Assembly (NCBI GenBank): GCA_016709965.1
Contig: JADJLT010000006.1
Coordinates: 434,001-498,000, forward strand
Direction of reading: 5' to 3'
Source: Betaproteobacteria bacterium
Lineage (GTDB): Bacteria; Pseudomonadota; Gammaproteobacteria; Burkholderiales; Rhodocyclaceae
DNA length: 64,000 nucleotides
The notes beneath the pieces were generated by a model that had not been told where the DNA came from, did not search any database, and saw only the letters and a list, made by a program, of their open reading frames with translations. Both the position numbers and the translations under genes were made by a program. Numbering within the stretch: the first letter of the stretch is position 1; each line of letters opens with the position of its first letter. Shown piece after piece: positions 24,569 to 33,361 of this stretch.

Positions 24569-25086
24569 CGTTTGCAAATCGGGTGCTTCCAAAACCAGCC
24601 AAGGCTGGTTTTTGGTTTTCAGAGTCCGAGATGGACATAGACAGAATCGAGTATCTGGGACGTAACCGCCGCCGGAGCGCAGCGCTGGCCACCAAGGTGA
24701 ATTGGGCTGGCTCTTGACGATACATCGGAGGACTGCTTGAGCTTCCAGATCAAACGTAGCATGTACGGAGTCGACTATCAGCATAGGCCAACCTGCAGTC
24801 AAAAACGGGAGTCTTTCGCTCCGTAACAAATCAGCCAATTTGGTCATCGATCTGATCGTTTGCCGATGGCTGCAATGAACTGTTCCCGAGCGATGGCTGT
24901 CCTACGGCGCGAGCGCGATCGGAAATGGCCAGTTCATCTACGTTATCTGCTTGTAGTTCCCCGTGTGTCGCATCGGTGGAAATTCACAGCCTGCGAGAAA
25001 TCTGTACGTCGATTCAATACATTCAGTGCACAAACCAAGCTGCCCAGACTGAATGAGACCAATAACAATCAATTGGAGAACCGCAT
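24569..25086. other. 518-base region without a recognised gene
   Basis: It begins with the terminator of the SDR gene (24592-24620) and ends with TTGGAGA, the ribosome site of yghU. The open frames crossing it are either the reverse shadow of the SDR gene or a frame overlapping yghU, with no recognisable family and no ribosome site. A degraded gene between 24650 and 24900 is possible but unsupported. Confidence 0.5.
24592..24620 (+). terminator. terminator after the SDR gene
   Basis: AAACCAGCC (24592-24600), two-base gap AA, GGCTGGTTT (24603-24611), then TTGGTTTT. The stem is perfect but the loop is tight, so the outermost pairs near the turn probably open; the T-rich tail supports termination. 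Confidence 0.75.
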
Positions 25087-25962
25087 ATGTCTGACTCAAG
25101 TACTTACACCCCGCCCAAGGTCTGGGTCTGGGACAAGGCCAACGGTGGCCAATTTGCAAACATCAACCGACCGATAGCCGGGGCTACGCATGAGCAGGCA
25201 CTGCCGCGTGGCAAACACCCGCTGCAACTGTATTCGCTGGCGACGCCCAACGGCGTCAAGGTCACCGTCATGCTGGAGGAGTTGCTGGCGCTCGGTCATG
25301 TTGGCGCTGAATACGATGCCTGGCTGATTCGCATCAACGACGGAGATCAGTTCGGTAGCGGTTTTATCGAGGTGAACCCCAATTCCAAGATTCCCGCGTT
25401 GCTGGACTGCAGCGGCCGCGAGCCGGTCCGGGTGTTTGAATCCGGGTCGATTCTTCTCTATCTGGCTGAGAAGTTTGGGGCCTTTGTGCCGACGGAACCG
25501 GCTCACCGCGCCGAATGCTTGTCTTGGCTGTTTTGGCAGATGGGCAGCGGGCCCTTCCTGGGTGGTGGTTTCGGCCATTTTTATGCCTATGCACCGACTA
25601 AAATCGAGTACGCGATTGACCGCTTTGCGATGGAGGTCAAGCGGCAGATGGACGTGCTCAATCGGCGGCTGGCCGAAAGCCCTTACGTCGGTGGTGATGA
25701 GTACACGGTTGCCGACATGGCCATCTGGCCGTGGTACGGTGCCTTGGCCAAAGGCCAGTTGTACGAGGCGGGTGAGTTCCTGCAGGTAAGCGATTATCCC
25801 CACGTGATTCGCTGGGCCGACGAAATAGCCATGCGCCCGGCGGTGAAACGGGGCCGCATGGTCAACCGGGTAATGGGGTCGCTGGAAAGCCAGTTGCATG
25901 AGCGCCATGACGCCAGCGATTTCGAGACCCGCACGCAAGACAAACTGCAGGCACAATCATGA
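25087..25962 (+). CDS. yghU: glutathione S-transferase family disulfide-bond reductase (YghU)
   Basis: 291 residues, nearly the length of E. coli YghU, to which it is plainly similar along its whole length (FANINRP, KHPLQLYSLATPNGVKVTVMLEELLALG, AWLIRINDGDQF, VNPNSKIPALLD, ESGSILLYLAEKFG, FLGGGFGHFY, ADMAIWPW, LHERHDASDFETRT). The family binds two glutathiones and reduces disulfides. N-terminal thioredoxin-like domain, then an all-helical domain from about residue 130. Start ATG with TTGGAGA nine bases upstream. Confidence 0.95.
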   Translation: MSDSSTYTPPKVWVWDKANGGQFANINRPIAGATHEQALPRGKHPLQLYSLATPNGVKVTVMLEELLALGHVGAEYDAWLIRINDGDQFGSGFIEVNPNSKIPALLDCSGREPVRVFESGSILLYLAEKFGAFVPTEPAHRAECLSWLFWQMGSGPFLGGGFGHFYAYAPTKIEYAIDRFAMEVKRQMDVLNRRLAESPYVGGDEYTVADMAIWPWYGALAKGQLYEAGEFLQVSDYPHVIRWADEIAMRPAVKRGRMVNRVMGSLESQLHERHDASDFETRTQDKLQAQS

Positions 25963-26055
25963 TGACGCGCTGCGATTGTGTCAGCATGCCTTGCTTGCAC
26001 AGTAATCGTTTTTTGCTATTTGAAAAATTCATCACTGAATCTGAATGGAGCCATG

Positions 26056-27135
26056 ATGTCCGCGCACTCCCTTGAAGATCGCGCCATGGGCGCCTTGCTG
26101 GGGGCTTTCATCGGCGACGCCCTAGCGCTTGGCCCGCATTGGTACTACGACCTGGATCAACTTCATGCCGATTATGGCCAGTGGATCAGCGACTACACCA
26201 CGCCCAAGCCGGGGCGCTATCACGCAGGGATGAGGGCGGGGCAGCTTTCTCAATCCGGGGTGCTGCGGCGACTGACTCTGGAGTCTTTGGTGGATTGCGG
26301 CAGCTACGACGAAGCGGACTTTTGCCGTCGCCTGGACAACGAATTTTTCCCGCTGCTTGATGGGACGCCCATGAACGGGCCGGGTGGCTACACCAGCCAG
26401 TCGATCCGGGAGGCTTGGCGCAAGCGGGTTGGCGCCGGATTGCCTTGGGGGCAGGTGGCGGGAAACGCGGACACCACCGAAGCCGCGGAGCGCATTCTCG
26501 CCATTGCTATCCGTTACGCGCTGCAGCCGGCTGAACTCGCGTCGGCCGTCACCCGGAATACGGTGCTGACGCAGAGCGATGGAACGGTTGTGGCGATGAC
26601 GGTCGCCTTCGGCGCGGTACTCGGCATGCTGGTTGAAGGGCAAGCAATGGATGCGGGCATCTCGGGCAAATTGATGGCGCGGGTAAAGTCTGGTGAGCTG
26701 CCTTTTCACGCCGTCACCAGTGGTAACTTGCAAGCGCCACAGCCCGGTCAGGCGGAAGCGCCAACTGCCGGTCGTTTTCCATCGCCGGATGCATTGCTGA
26801 GCCAATCCTCGATTGCCATGGCTGCGGTCGATCCCGATATTCGCATCGAGCCGGCGTGGAAGGTTTCTCTGGTGTATGGCATGCCCTGCGCGGTCTATCA
26901 CCAGTTTCCGGCTGCTTATTATCTGGCGGCACGGTTTCATGATGACTTTGAGTCTGCGGTACTCCATGCGGTCAATGGTGGCGGTCAGAATCAGGCCCGC
27001 GCCATTCTGGCCGGCGCCCTGGCCGGGGCTCAAACCGGCCTTTCGGGAATTCCTCAACGTTTTCTGGCCGGACTGGAAAATAGCGGCGAGTTGCTGGCTT
27101 TGGCGGGCCGACTGGCCAAGCAGATAGGTCACTAG
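26056..27135 (+). CDS. ADP-ribosylglycohydrolase-fold protein lacking the usual metal ligands
   Basis: 359 residues from the second of two tandem ATGs, since GGAG is spaced correctly from it; the longer frame from 25978 adds residues with no family match. The family opening GALLGAFIGDALALGPHWYYD and the C-terminal DDFESAVLHAVNGGG...GALAGAQTGLSGIP are clear. However, the two metal motifs of active ADP-ribosylglycohydrolases are altered: the TDDT-type motif reads LSQSG and the GGDxDT-type motif reads GGQNQA. Either the substrate and chemistry differ or the protein is a binding relative. It follows yghU by 93 bases on the same strand. Confidence 0.8.
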   Translation: MSAHSLEDRAMGALLGAFIGDALALGPHWYYDLDQLHADYGQWISDYTTPKPGRYHAGMRAGQLSQSGVLRRLTLESLVDCGSYDEADFCRRLDNEFFPLLDGTPMNGPGGYTSQSIREAWRKRVGAGLPWGQVAGNADTTEAAERILAIAIRYALQPAELASAVTRNTVLTQSDGTVVAMTVAFGAVLGMLVEGQAMDAGISGKLMARVKSGELPFHAVTSGNLQAPQPGQAEAPTAGRFPSPDALLSQSSIAMAAVDPDIRIEPAWKVSLVYGMPCAVYHQFPAAYYLAARFHDDFESAVLHAVNGGGQNQARAILAGALAGAQTGLSGIPQRFLAGLENSGELLALAGRLAKQIGH

Positions 27136-27386
27136 CGGAAACGCTCAGCCGACGGCTGACTGTCGGTTGGCGCAGCGGGTTAAGAGGGATTGCCGGGAAA
27201 ACGCCCAAACCCGATTTCAATTTTGCCCAAAATTTCCGGTTGACCGTGGAAACGACGCAAACACCAAGGCGATGCGCCAAAACATGCCGGGCATATGGCG
27301 CAAGCGACGGGGCGCACAACAAATCTGCATGCTGAATGCGATAATTCCAAGGCACGGGCACCTTGCCCGTGATCGGAGGAGGCACA

Positions 27387-27920
27387 TTGGAAATCCTGCA
27401 CGAAGTTATCGAAATGGGTTTGCTCCTGGACATGATCGTTGGTGCGGTGATCGCCTATTTTCGCTTCCGGGGGCGCAAATTCGGGTTGTCCGATCTGCTT
27501 GTATTCGGGACACTGGCCATTGCGGCGGATATTTTGTCCTACCTGCTTTTCCGGGAAGTCGCCGGGCCGCATGCGGACTCCGCTGCTTATGGCGCCCTGG
27601 TAGCGATGCTTTTCCTGTTCGGACTGGTGCCCGTTGCCGCCGGAATCAGCATGATCGCCATCGTTGCGCTGATCGTCTGTTCGGCTCGCTATCCAGCGCT
27701 CCGCTATGGTGTGGTGTTGGCGGCGATAGCGGCCTGGTCCGGGCACGTCTTTTTGGGAAACGTGGGCAAGATGTCAGAACCCGGCAACGCGCTGAACAGC
27801 GATAAATTGGCCGGGGAAAACTGGGCGCTCGAATCCGGGGCGATCACCAAACAGGATTGTGATCGGCAATCCAAAGCACAGGCTTTTCGCGAAGGTTGCT
27901 ACGCGCGGCTAACGCGGTGA
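27387..27920 (+). CDS. small integral membrane protein of unknown function
   Basis: 177 residues from a TTG at 27387, preceded by GGAGGAGG (27375-27382); the frame is also open from 27363 but that start lies before the ribosome site. Hydrophobic stretches of membrane length lie at about 8-25, 38-55, 68-105 (probably two passes) and 115-130. The C-terminal tail is polar (SGAITKQDCDRQSKAQAFREGCYARL) and holds two Cys. No family recognised. It converges on sodB across a bidirectional terminator. Confidence 0.65.
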   Translation: MEILHEVIEMGLLLDMIVGAVIAYFRFRGRKFGLSDLLVFGTLAIAADILSYLLFREVAGPHADSAAYGALVAMLFLFGLVPVAAGISMIAIVALIVCSARYPALRYGVVLAAIAAWSGHVFLGNVGKMSEPGNALNSDKLAGENWALESGAITKQDCDRQSKAQAFREGCYARLTR

Positions 27921-27978
27921 TGCGCCTTGCAGCGTTGGTTTTGGCCGATATGGTGTCGCTGAACATTGAGGCACAAAA

Positions 27979-28001
27979 AAAGGGAGCTTGTTGCTCCCTT
28001 T
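27979..28001. terminator. bidirectional terminator between the membrane-protein gene and sodB
   Basis: AAAGGGAGC (27979-27987), loop TTGTT, GCTCCCTTT (27993-28001), with A runs on the left and T runs on the right, so it can stop transcription from both converging genes. Confidence 0.9.
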
Positions 28002-28061
28002 TGTTTTTCAGCGACAAATCCTCGTTTTACGAGCTTGTCATCCTGAATTTTTGGTCGAAAC

Positions 28062-28646
28062 TCAGGCGAAGTTGGCTTCGGCGAAGGACCAGTTGACCAG
28101 CGAGGCCAGATAGGTTTCGACAAACTTCGGACGCATGTTGCGGTAGTCGATGTAGTAGGCGTGTTCCCAGACGTCGACGCAGAGCAGTGCCTTGTCGCCG
28201 GTGGTCAGCGGGGTGCCGGCGGCGCCCATGTTGACGATGTCGACGGAGCCGTCAGCTTTCTTGACCAGCCACGTCCAGCCGGAACCGAAGTTGCCGACAG
28301 CAGAGGTCTGGAAGGCGGTCTTGAAGGCATCCAGCGAGCCCCACTTGGCGTTGATGGCATCGGCCAGGGCACCCTTGGGGGCACCGCCGCCGTTCGGAGT
28401 CAGGCAGTTCCAGAAGAAGGTGTGGTTCCAGACCTGGGCTGCGTTGTTGTACACGCCGCCGGCCGGTGCCTTCTTGACGATGGCTTCGAGGTCGAGGGCT
28501 TCGTACTCGGTGCCCTTGATCAGGTTGTTAAGGTTGGTGACGTAGGCTTGATGGTGCTTGCTGTAGTGGTAGTCAAAGGTTTCGGCCGACATGTGCGGGG
28601 CGAGTGCGTCTTTGGCGAAGGGCAGTGCGGGCAGTTGATGTTCCAT
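28062..28646 (-). CDS. sodB: superoxide dismutase [Fe]
   Basis: 194 residues, standard for cytoplasmic Fe-SOD. The four metal ligands are all present: His27, His75 (AQVWNHTFFW), Asp158 and His162 (DVWEHAYYIDYRN). The sequence AVGNFGSGWTWLV and the Fe-type pattern around the second ligand favour iron over manganese. ATG preceded by GGAGA. It lies 42 bases downstream of xseA on the same strand, so could be co-transcribed, though a promoter of its own is likely. Confidence 0.95.
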   Translation of the reverse strand: MEHQLPALPFAKDALAPHMSAETFDYHYSKHHQAYVTNLNNLIKGTEYEALDLEAIVKKAPAGGVYNNAAQVWNHTFFWNCLTPNGGGAPKGALADAINAKWGSLDAFKTAFQTSAVGNFGSGWTWLVKKADGSVDIVNMGAAGTPLTTGDKALLCVDVWEHAYYIDYRNMRPKFVETYLASLVNWSFAEANFA

Positions 28647-28688
28647 TGATGTTCTCCGTTGGGGTTTGATGGGGGTAAATCGAAAATT

Positions 28689-30041
28689 CTAGTCAGCTTC
28701 CGGGCTAGCGACAACCTTATTCACGGTGGCCTCGGCAGCGCCGCTGGCAAACCGGAGCTTGAGCAGGTCGCCAGGGCTGAGTCGGGTGGCGTCGCGGATA
28801 GCCCGGCCGTCAGGGCCTATGGCAAGTGTATAGCCTCGCGCCAGGACGGCGTGTGGATCAAGCTGAATGAGACTGTTGGCAAGTGAATTTAGTTTCCCGG
28901 AATATTGGGAAATTGCCCATTGGCTCTGCCGGGTGAGGCGATATTGCAGGTGATTGATGCTGTCGGCGAGTTTTTTCGGTTGGGGACGGGCGCTGCCGTA
29001 GCGCTGCCTGAGCGCTTGCAGGCGGACGGCGCAGTGCTCGGTTTGCCGGCGCAGGGCGTGTTGCAGACGGTTGCCGAAGGTGTCGATTTCACGCCGGCGC
29101 TGCTGGATGCGTTCGGCCGGATGGGTCAGGCGGGCGGCTAGCCAGTCGAGGCGCTGCATGTGATCCGTTAGCGCACGATCCATGCGGCGGCTGATCTGAT
29201 TTTGCAGTTGGGTCAGGCGGTCGAGCAGGGCATCGCGGTCAGGGCTGGCCAGTTCGGCCGCTGCAGTTGGTGTTGGGGCGCGCAGGTCGGCAGCAAAGTC
29301 GGCGATGGTGAAGTCGGTTTCATGGCCGACGCCGCAGACGACAGGAATGGCCGAGGCGTGGATGGCGCGGGCAACGCTTTCTTCATTGAAGGCCCAGAGG
29401 TCTTCGATGCTGCCGCCGCCACGACAGAGGATGATGGCGTCGCAGTCGCTTTTGCCGGCCTGGGTGATGGCTTCGGCAATTTTGGCGCCGGCACCTTCGC
29501 CCTGGACGGGTGTCGGAAACAGCGTGATCGAAATATGCGGGGCGCGTCGGTGCAGTGTGCTCAGGACATCGCGCAGGGCGGCGGCTTGGGGGCTGGTGAC
29601 AATGGCGAGGCGGCGCGGGAAGGCGGGCAGCTGTCTCTTGCGGTCAACGGCAAAAATGCCTTCTTTTTCAAGCTTTTCCTTGAGCTGCTGGAAGCGTTCG
29701 AAGAGGTCACCCTGGCCGGCGCGGCGGATGGCTTCGACATTGAGCTGGAATTCGCCACGTGGTTCGTAGAACGAGACCAGTGTGCGGGCTTCGATCTGCT
29801 GTCCGTTTTCCAGCCGCCAGCCAAGCAGTTGCGCCCGACTGCGCCACATCACGCAGCGGACTTGGGCGCTGCTGTCTTTCAATGAGAAATAGACGTGACC
29901 GGAAGCGGCGTAGGTCAGGTTGGATATTTCGCCGCCGACCCAGGTCAGAGGGAAAGCTGATTCCAGACAATCCCTTACCTGACGGTTGAGGCTGGAAACA
30001 CTGAGGACGATGCTGCTGACAGGTGCGGTTGGCGGAGGCAT
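28689..30041 (-). CDS. xseA: exodeoxyribonuclease VII large subunit
   Basis: 450 residues, normal for XseA. N-terminal OB-fold (SVSSLNRQVRDCLESAFPLTWVGGEISN, HVYFSLKD), then the catalytic domain with AIVTSPQAAALRD, CRGGGSIEDLWAFNEE and GVGHETDFTIADFAADLRAPTPTAAAE, then a long helical coiled region (about 280-390) and a C-terminal LARGYTLA. Together with XseB, encoded elsewhere, it degrades single-stranded DNA. Divergent from exbB. Confidence 0.95.
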   Translation of the reverse strand: MPPPTAPVSSIVLSVSSLNRQVRDCLESAFPLTWVGGEISNLTYAASGHVYFSLKDSSAQVRCVMWRSRAQLLGWRLENGQQIEARTLVSFYEPRGEFQLNVEAIRRAGQGDLFERFQQLKEKLEKEGIFAVDRKRQLPAFPRRLAIVTSPQAAALRDVLSTLHRRAPHISITLFPTPVQGEGAGAKIAEAITQAGKSDCDAIILCRGGGSIEDLWAFNEESVARAIHASAIPVVCGVGHETDFTIADFAADLRAPTPTAAAELASPDRDALLDRLTQLQNQISRRMDRALTDHMQRLDWLAARLTHPAERIQQRRREIDTFGNRLQHALRRQTEHCAVRLQALRQRYGSARPQPKKLADSINHLQYRLTRQSQWAISQYSGKLNSLANSLIQLDPHAVLARGYTLAIGPDGRAIRDATRLSPGDLLKLRFASGAAEATVNKVVASPEAD

Positions 30042-30211
30042 GCTTGGATTGTAACCCTTGGCGAATCGGCATGGCTGCCTATTGATAGATTTGAAGTTTG
30101 TTAAGTCATTGATTGTTATATAAATAAATGATGTGCCTTGTTTTTTGGCAGAGCGTAAAAAGTCCTTTGATAGATAGGGGTTAGCGCTGTTGATGACAGC
30201 TGATTCACAGA

Positions 30212-30236
30212 CTTATCCACAGGTTTTGGGGATAAG
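30212..30236. promoter_or_regulatory. perfect DnaA box within an inverted repeat, xseA-exbB gap
   Basis: TTATCCACA at 30213-30221 is an exact R-type DnaA box. CTTATCC (30212-30218) is mirrored by GGATAAG at 30230-30236. It lies about 90 bases upstream of exbB in the 283-base divergent promoter gap. It may let DnaA act on exbBD-lpxK-kdsB-adk expression, or be chance. Confidence 0.4.
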
Positions 30237-30324
30237 CCGCCGCAACCCTGCTATTTCCTTGCTTGCCCTGTGGCGGGGGGAAGGGCAGAATTGCGGGCTG
30301 ATATTCCATCAAGGATGACTTCAC

Positions 30325-30930
30325 GTGTTTGCAATCGTTCAGGCGGCCGGCTGGCCTATTTGGCCATTGTTACTGGCTTCGATCATTTCCGTGGCGCTGA
30401 TTATCGAGCGTCTGGTGGCGCTGCGTCGTTCCAAGGTGGTTCCCGCTGGCCTGTTGCAGCGGGCGGTTGGTGAATTCAAGCGCGGTGCCAACAACGACAA
30501 GTTGCTTGATGACCTGGAGCGTCATTCCCCACTCGGCCGGGTGCTGTCTGCCGGCTTGCGCAACGTCAATGCGTCCCGCGAAATCATGAAGGAGTCGATC
30601 GAGGAAACTGGTTCTGCCGTTTCTCATGAGCTGAATCGTTATTTGACGACGCTTGGCACGATTGCCTCGATCAGTCCGCTGATGGGGCTGTTCGGTACGG
30701 TGGTCGGCATGATCGAGATTTTTGGCTCGCAGTCGCCGACGGGGGCGAATCCGATGCAACTGGCGAATGGTATTTCCATTGCACTCTATAACACCGGCTT
30801 TGGTATCTTCATCGCGGTGCCCTGTCTGATTTTCTGGCGGCATTTCCGGGCGCTGGTCGATGGCTTTGTCGTCGAAATGGAGCAGCAGGCGGTGCGTCTG
30901 GTCGAATATATGCACGGCGATCGGAAGTAA
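30325..30930 (+). CDS. exbB: MotA/TolQ/ExbB proton channel protein
   Basis: 201 residues from a GTG with AAGGA upstream. Three membrane segments: about 9-28, then the pair around TTLGTIASISPLMGLFGTVVGMIEIF (112-135) and ISIALYNTGFGIFIAVPCLIFW (155-176), the ExbB/TolQ signature. With ExbD it uses the proton gradient to drive TonB- or Tol-type outer membrane work. Its place before lpxK and kdsB suggests an envelope role; no tonB gene is in the window. Confidence 0.92.
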   Translation: MFAIVQAAGWPIWPLLLASIISVALIIERLVALRRSKVVPAGLLQRAVGEFKRGANNDKLLDDLERHSPLGRVLSAGLRNVNASREIMKESIEETGSAVSHELNRYLTTLGTIASISPLMGLFGTVVGMIEIFGSQSPTGANPMQLANGISIALYNTGFGIFIAVPCLIFWRHFRALVDGFVVEMEQQAVRLVEYMHGDRK

Positions 30931-30933
30931 GCG

Positions 30934-31347
30934 ATGAATTTTCAACGCGGCCGCGGCAGCGAAGAGCCGGAAATCAACTTGATTCCGATGATCGACGTCC
31001 TGTTGGTCATCATCATTTTCCTGATGTTGACCACGACTTACGCCAAGTTTTCCGGGCTGGAGATCAATCTGCCGACGGCGGATGCGACCAAGCAAGCTGA
31101 GCAGCCGAATGAGATCAATGTTTCGGTGACGGCCAGCGGGCAGGTGCTGATTAATAAATCGCCGCTGACCGCCAGTGATGTGAAGAGCATTGCCGATGGC
31201 TTGCGCCGGGCGGCCGGGGCCAAGGAAGATCCGTTGATCGTGATCAACGCGGATGCCAAGGCCACGCACCAAAGCGTCATTGATGTCATGCAGGCGGCGC
31301 AGACGGCGGGTTATCCGCACATTTCCTTCGCGACCCAGAATCGCTGA
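30934..31347 (+). CDS. exbD: ExbD/TolR biopolymer transport protein
   Basis: 137 residues. Short cytoplasmic N-terminus, then one membrane segment with the key Asp (INLIPMIDVLLVIIIFLMLTTTY), then a periplasmic domain. Three bases after exbB and overlapping lpxK by one base (TGATG), so one transcript. Confidence 0.93.
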   Translation: MNFQRGRGSEEPEINLIPMIDVLLVIIIFLMLTTTYAKFSGLEINLPTADATKQAEQPNEINVSVTASGQVLINKSPLTASDVKSIADGLRRAAGAKEDPLIVINADAKATHQSVIDVMQAAQTAGYPHISFATQNR

Positions 31348-32345
31348 TGCTGGCACGCTGGCTACAGCGAAAGTGGTTTGAGCAACGCCGGCTAACGCCG
31401 GCGTTGTGGCTTTTGCTGCCACTAAGTTGGCTCTATGGATTGTTGAGTGCGCTGGGCCGTCGGCTGGCCAAGCCTCGGCAAATGCCGGTGCCGATCATTG
31501 TGGTCGGCAACATCATCGTTGGCGGTGCCGGGAAAACCCCGCTCACGCTTTGGCTGGCGCAGCAATTGAAGGCGCGTGGCTGGCGACCGGGGATTGTCAG
31601 TCGTGGCTATGGTCGCAGCGCGGATGGCGTTGTCGCGGTGAGCACCGATTCGTCGCCGGCGGAGGTTGGTGACGAGCCGCTGTTGCTCGCTCGGCGTAGC
31701 GGTGTCCCGGTCTGGGTCGGGCGCCAGCGTGCCGAGGCTGGCGCTGCGCTTTTGGCTGCGCATCCGGAGGTTGATGTCTTGCTCTGCGATGATGGCCTGC
31801 AGCACTACGCGCTGGCGCGTGATGTCGAACTGGTGGTTTTCGATGCGCGTGGGGCGGGGAACGGCTGGCGCCTCCCGGCTGGGCCGCTGCGCGAGCCCTT
31901 GGGACGACTTGCTACGGTCGACGCGATTATTTGCAATAATTTGAAAGGTTTTCGGCCGGCTGATGTGCCGACTTTTGACATGGCGTTGCGGCCAGGCGTG
32001 TTTTATCGACTGGGCAACCCGCAACAAACTTGTACCGCCGGCAGCCTCAAGGCACGTGGTGCATTACATGCCCTAGCCGGCATCGGAAATCCCGCCCGCT
32101 TTTTTCAAACGCTGGCATCGCTTGGCCTGGCCTGCGAAAACCATCCATTTCCCGATCATCATCGCTATTCCTCTGCTGATCTGGCTTTCGCCAAAGACGG
32201 CATCTTGCTGATGACGGAGAAGGATGCAGTAAAATGCGCGGGTCTGACGGCGGGTGAAACTTGGGTTTTGCCTGTCGAGGCCGAGCTTTCGCCGGCCCTT
32301 ATTGAACTGATTTTGGAGAAACTCCGTGGACGCCAGGCTGCTTGA
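31347..32345 (+). CDS. lpxK: tetraacyldisaccharide 4'-kinase
   Basis: 332 residues, the LpxK length. N-terminal membrane anchor (LWLLLPLSWLYGLLSALGR), then VVGNIIVGGAGKTPLTLWL with the Walker A loop and the SRGYGR motif, then DVLLCDDGLQHYAL and the C-terminal FPDHHRYSSADL. It phosphorylates the lipid A precursor at the inner membrane. Its last 20 bases overlap the Trm112-like gene. Confidence 0.95.
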   Translation: MLARWLQRKWFEQRRLTPALWLLLPLSWLYGLLSALGRRLAKPRQMPVPIIVVGNIIVGGAGKTPLTLWLAQQLKARGWRPGIVSRGYGRSADGVVAVSTDSSPAEVGDEPLLLARRSGVPVWVGRQRAEAGAALLAAHPEVDVLLCDDGLQHYALARDVELVVFDARGAGNGWRLPAGPLREPLGRLATVDAIICNNLKGFRPADVPTFDMALRPGVFYRLGNPQQTCTAGSLKARGALHALAGIGNPARFFQTLASLGLACENHPFPDHHRYSSADLAFAKDGILLMTEKDAVKCAGLTAGETWVLPVEAELSPALIELILEKLRGRQAA

Positions 32346-32502
32346 TATTCTCGTCTGCCCGATTTGCAAGGGCAATCTCGAACACCGCAAAGCCGAGAAG
32401 GAACTGGTCTGCAAGCCCTGCAAGCTGGCTTTTCCGATTCGCGATGATATTCCGATCATGCTGGAGGATGAAGCGCGCCAACTGAACGCGGACGGACAGT
32501 AA
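32326..32502 (+). CDS. Trm112-family (UPF0434, YcaR-like) small protein
   Basis: 58 residues from a GTG at 32326: begins MDARLLDILVCPICKG and continues with CKPCKLAFPIRDDIPIML. Two CPxC/CxxC pairs make a small zinc-ribbon-like fold. The lpxK-ycaR-kdsB order is conserved in many proteobacteria. Overlaps lpxK by 20 bases and kdsB by one base (TAATG). Function unclear; Trm112 proteins activate methyltransferases in other organisms. Confidence 0.92.
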   Translation: MDARLLDILVCPICKGNLEHRKAEKELVCKPCKLAFPIRDDIPIMLEDEARQLNADGQ

Positions 32503-33287
32503 TGTCCGGCTTTGCCTTCAAGGTCGTCATCCCGGCGCGCTATGCGTCCACCCGGTTGCCGGGCAAGCCGCTGCTTGATCTGGGCGGCAAGCCGATGGTG
32601 GTCCGCGTGGCAGAGCGGGCGCGTCTGTCGGGAGCGGAAGAGATCTGGGTGGCCACCGACCATCCCGACGTGCGTGCAGCCGCCGAGGCGCATGAAGTTG
32701 CCGCACTGATGACGCGTACCGACCACGCGACGGGGACTGATCGCCTGGCCGAAGTCGTTGAGCAGCGGGGCTGGAGCAGCGATACCATCATTGTCAACGT
32801 TCAGGGCGACGAGCCGCTGATCGAGCCGGACGTGATCATCCAGACGGCGCGCCAACTGGCTGCCAGTGGTGCAGATATTGCCACGGTTGCCCATCCAATC
32901 ACCGATCCGGCCGATTTTTTCAACCCGAATGTGGTCAAGGTCGTGTGCCGGGCGGATGGCGATGCGGCCTATTTTTCCCGCGCACCGATTCCCTATGCGC
33001 GCGACCATTTCGCCAAAGAGGCCGGCGGTGAAACGTTGCCAGCTGATTTTCCGGCCTATCGCCACGTTGGTTTGTACGCTTATCGAGCTTCGTTTTTGAA
33101 GGCTTTTTCCGGGTTGACCGTAGCACCTACCGAATATTTTGAATCGCTGGAGCAGTTGCGAGCTCTGTGGCATGGCTACCGGATCAGCGTCACCTTGGTT
33201 GATGTCGCGCCGGCGCCTGGTGTCGATACGCCCGAAGATGCAGCGCGGATGCGCAAATTGTTTGACCGTGCCATCAATTGCGAGTAA
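32502..33287 (+). CDS. kdsB: 3-deoxy-manno-octulosonate cytidylyltransferase
   Basis: 261 residues. It activates KDO with CTP for lipopolysaccharide core synthesis. Landmarks: VVIPARYASTRLPGKPL (nucleotide loop), VATDHPDV, MTRTDHATGTDRLAEV, VNVQGDEPLIEP and the C-terminal PAPGVDTPEDAARM. Translationally coupled to the gene before. Confidence 0.96.
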   Translation: MSGFAFKVVIPARYASTRLPGKPLLDLGGKPMVVRVAERARLSGAEEIWVATDHPDVRAAAEAHEVAALMTRTDHATGTDRLAEVVEQRGWSSDTIIVNVQGDEPLIEPDVIIQTARQLAASGADIATVAHPITDPADFFNPNVVKVVCRADGDAAYFSRAPIPYARDHFAKEAGGETLPADFPAYRHVGLYAYRASFLKAFSGLTVAPTEYFESLEQLRALWHGYRISVTLVDVAPAPGVDTPEDAARMRKLFDRAINCE

Positions 33288-33361
33288 TTTTCCGCTCTTG
33301 GAGAGCGGCCAATTTTGAAGCCGATAACAAGAATTTTTTAGACAAAACCGAGGGACTTTTC

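Noticed and set aside
23939..24847. 302-codon minus-strand frame over the SDR gene
   Set aside because: Most of it is the reverse shadow of the SDR coding sequence; the extra 5' part has no recognised family.
24860..25177. Open frame overlapping the start of yghU
   Set aside because: No ribosome site, basic low-information product, and 90 bases overlap a strongly supported gene in another frame.
30205..30240. Replication origin at the DnaA box
   Set aside because: Only one box, no dnaA/dnaN/gidA genes nearby and no cluster of AT-rich repeats.
33278..33361. Upstream extension of adk
   Set aside because: It overlaps the end of kdsB, adds 28 unconserved residues, and the standard N-terminus MKLILLGAPGAGKGT with GAGGGA upstream is at 33362.
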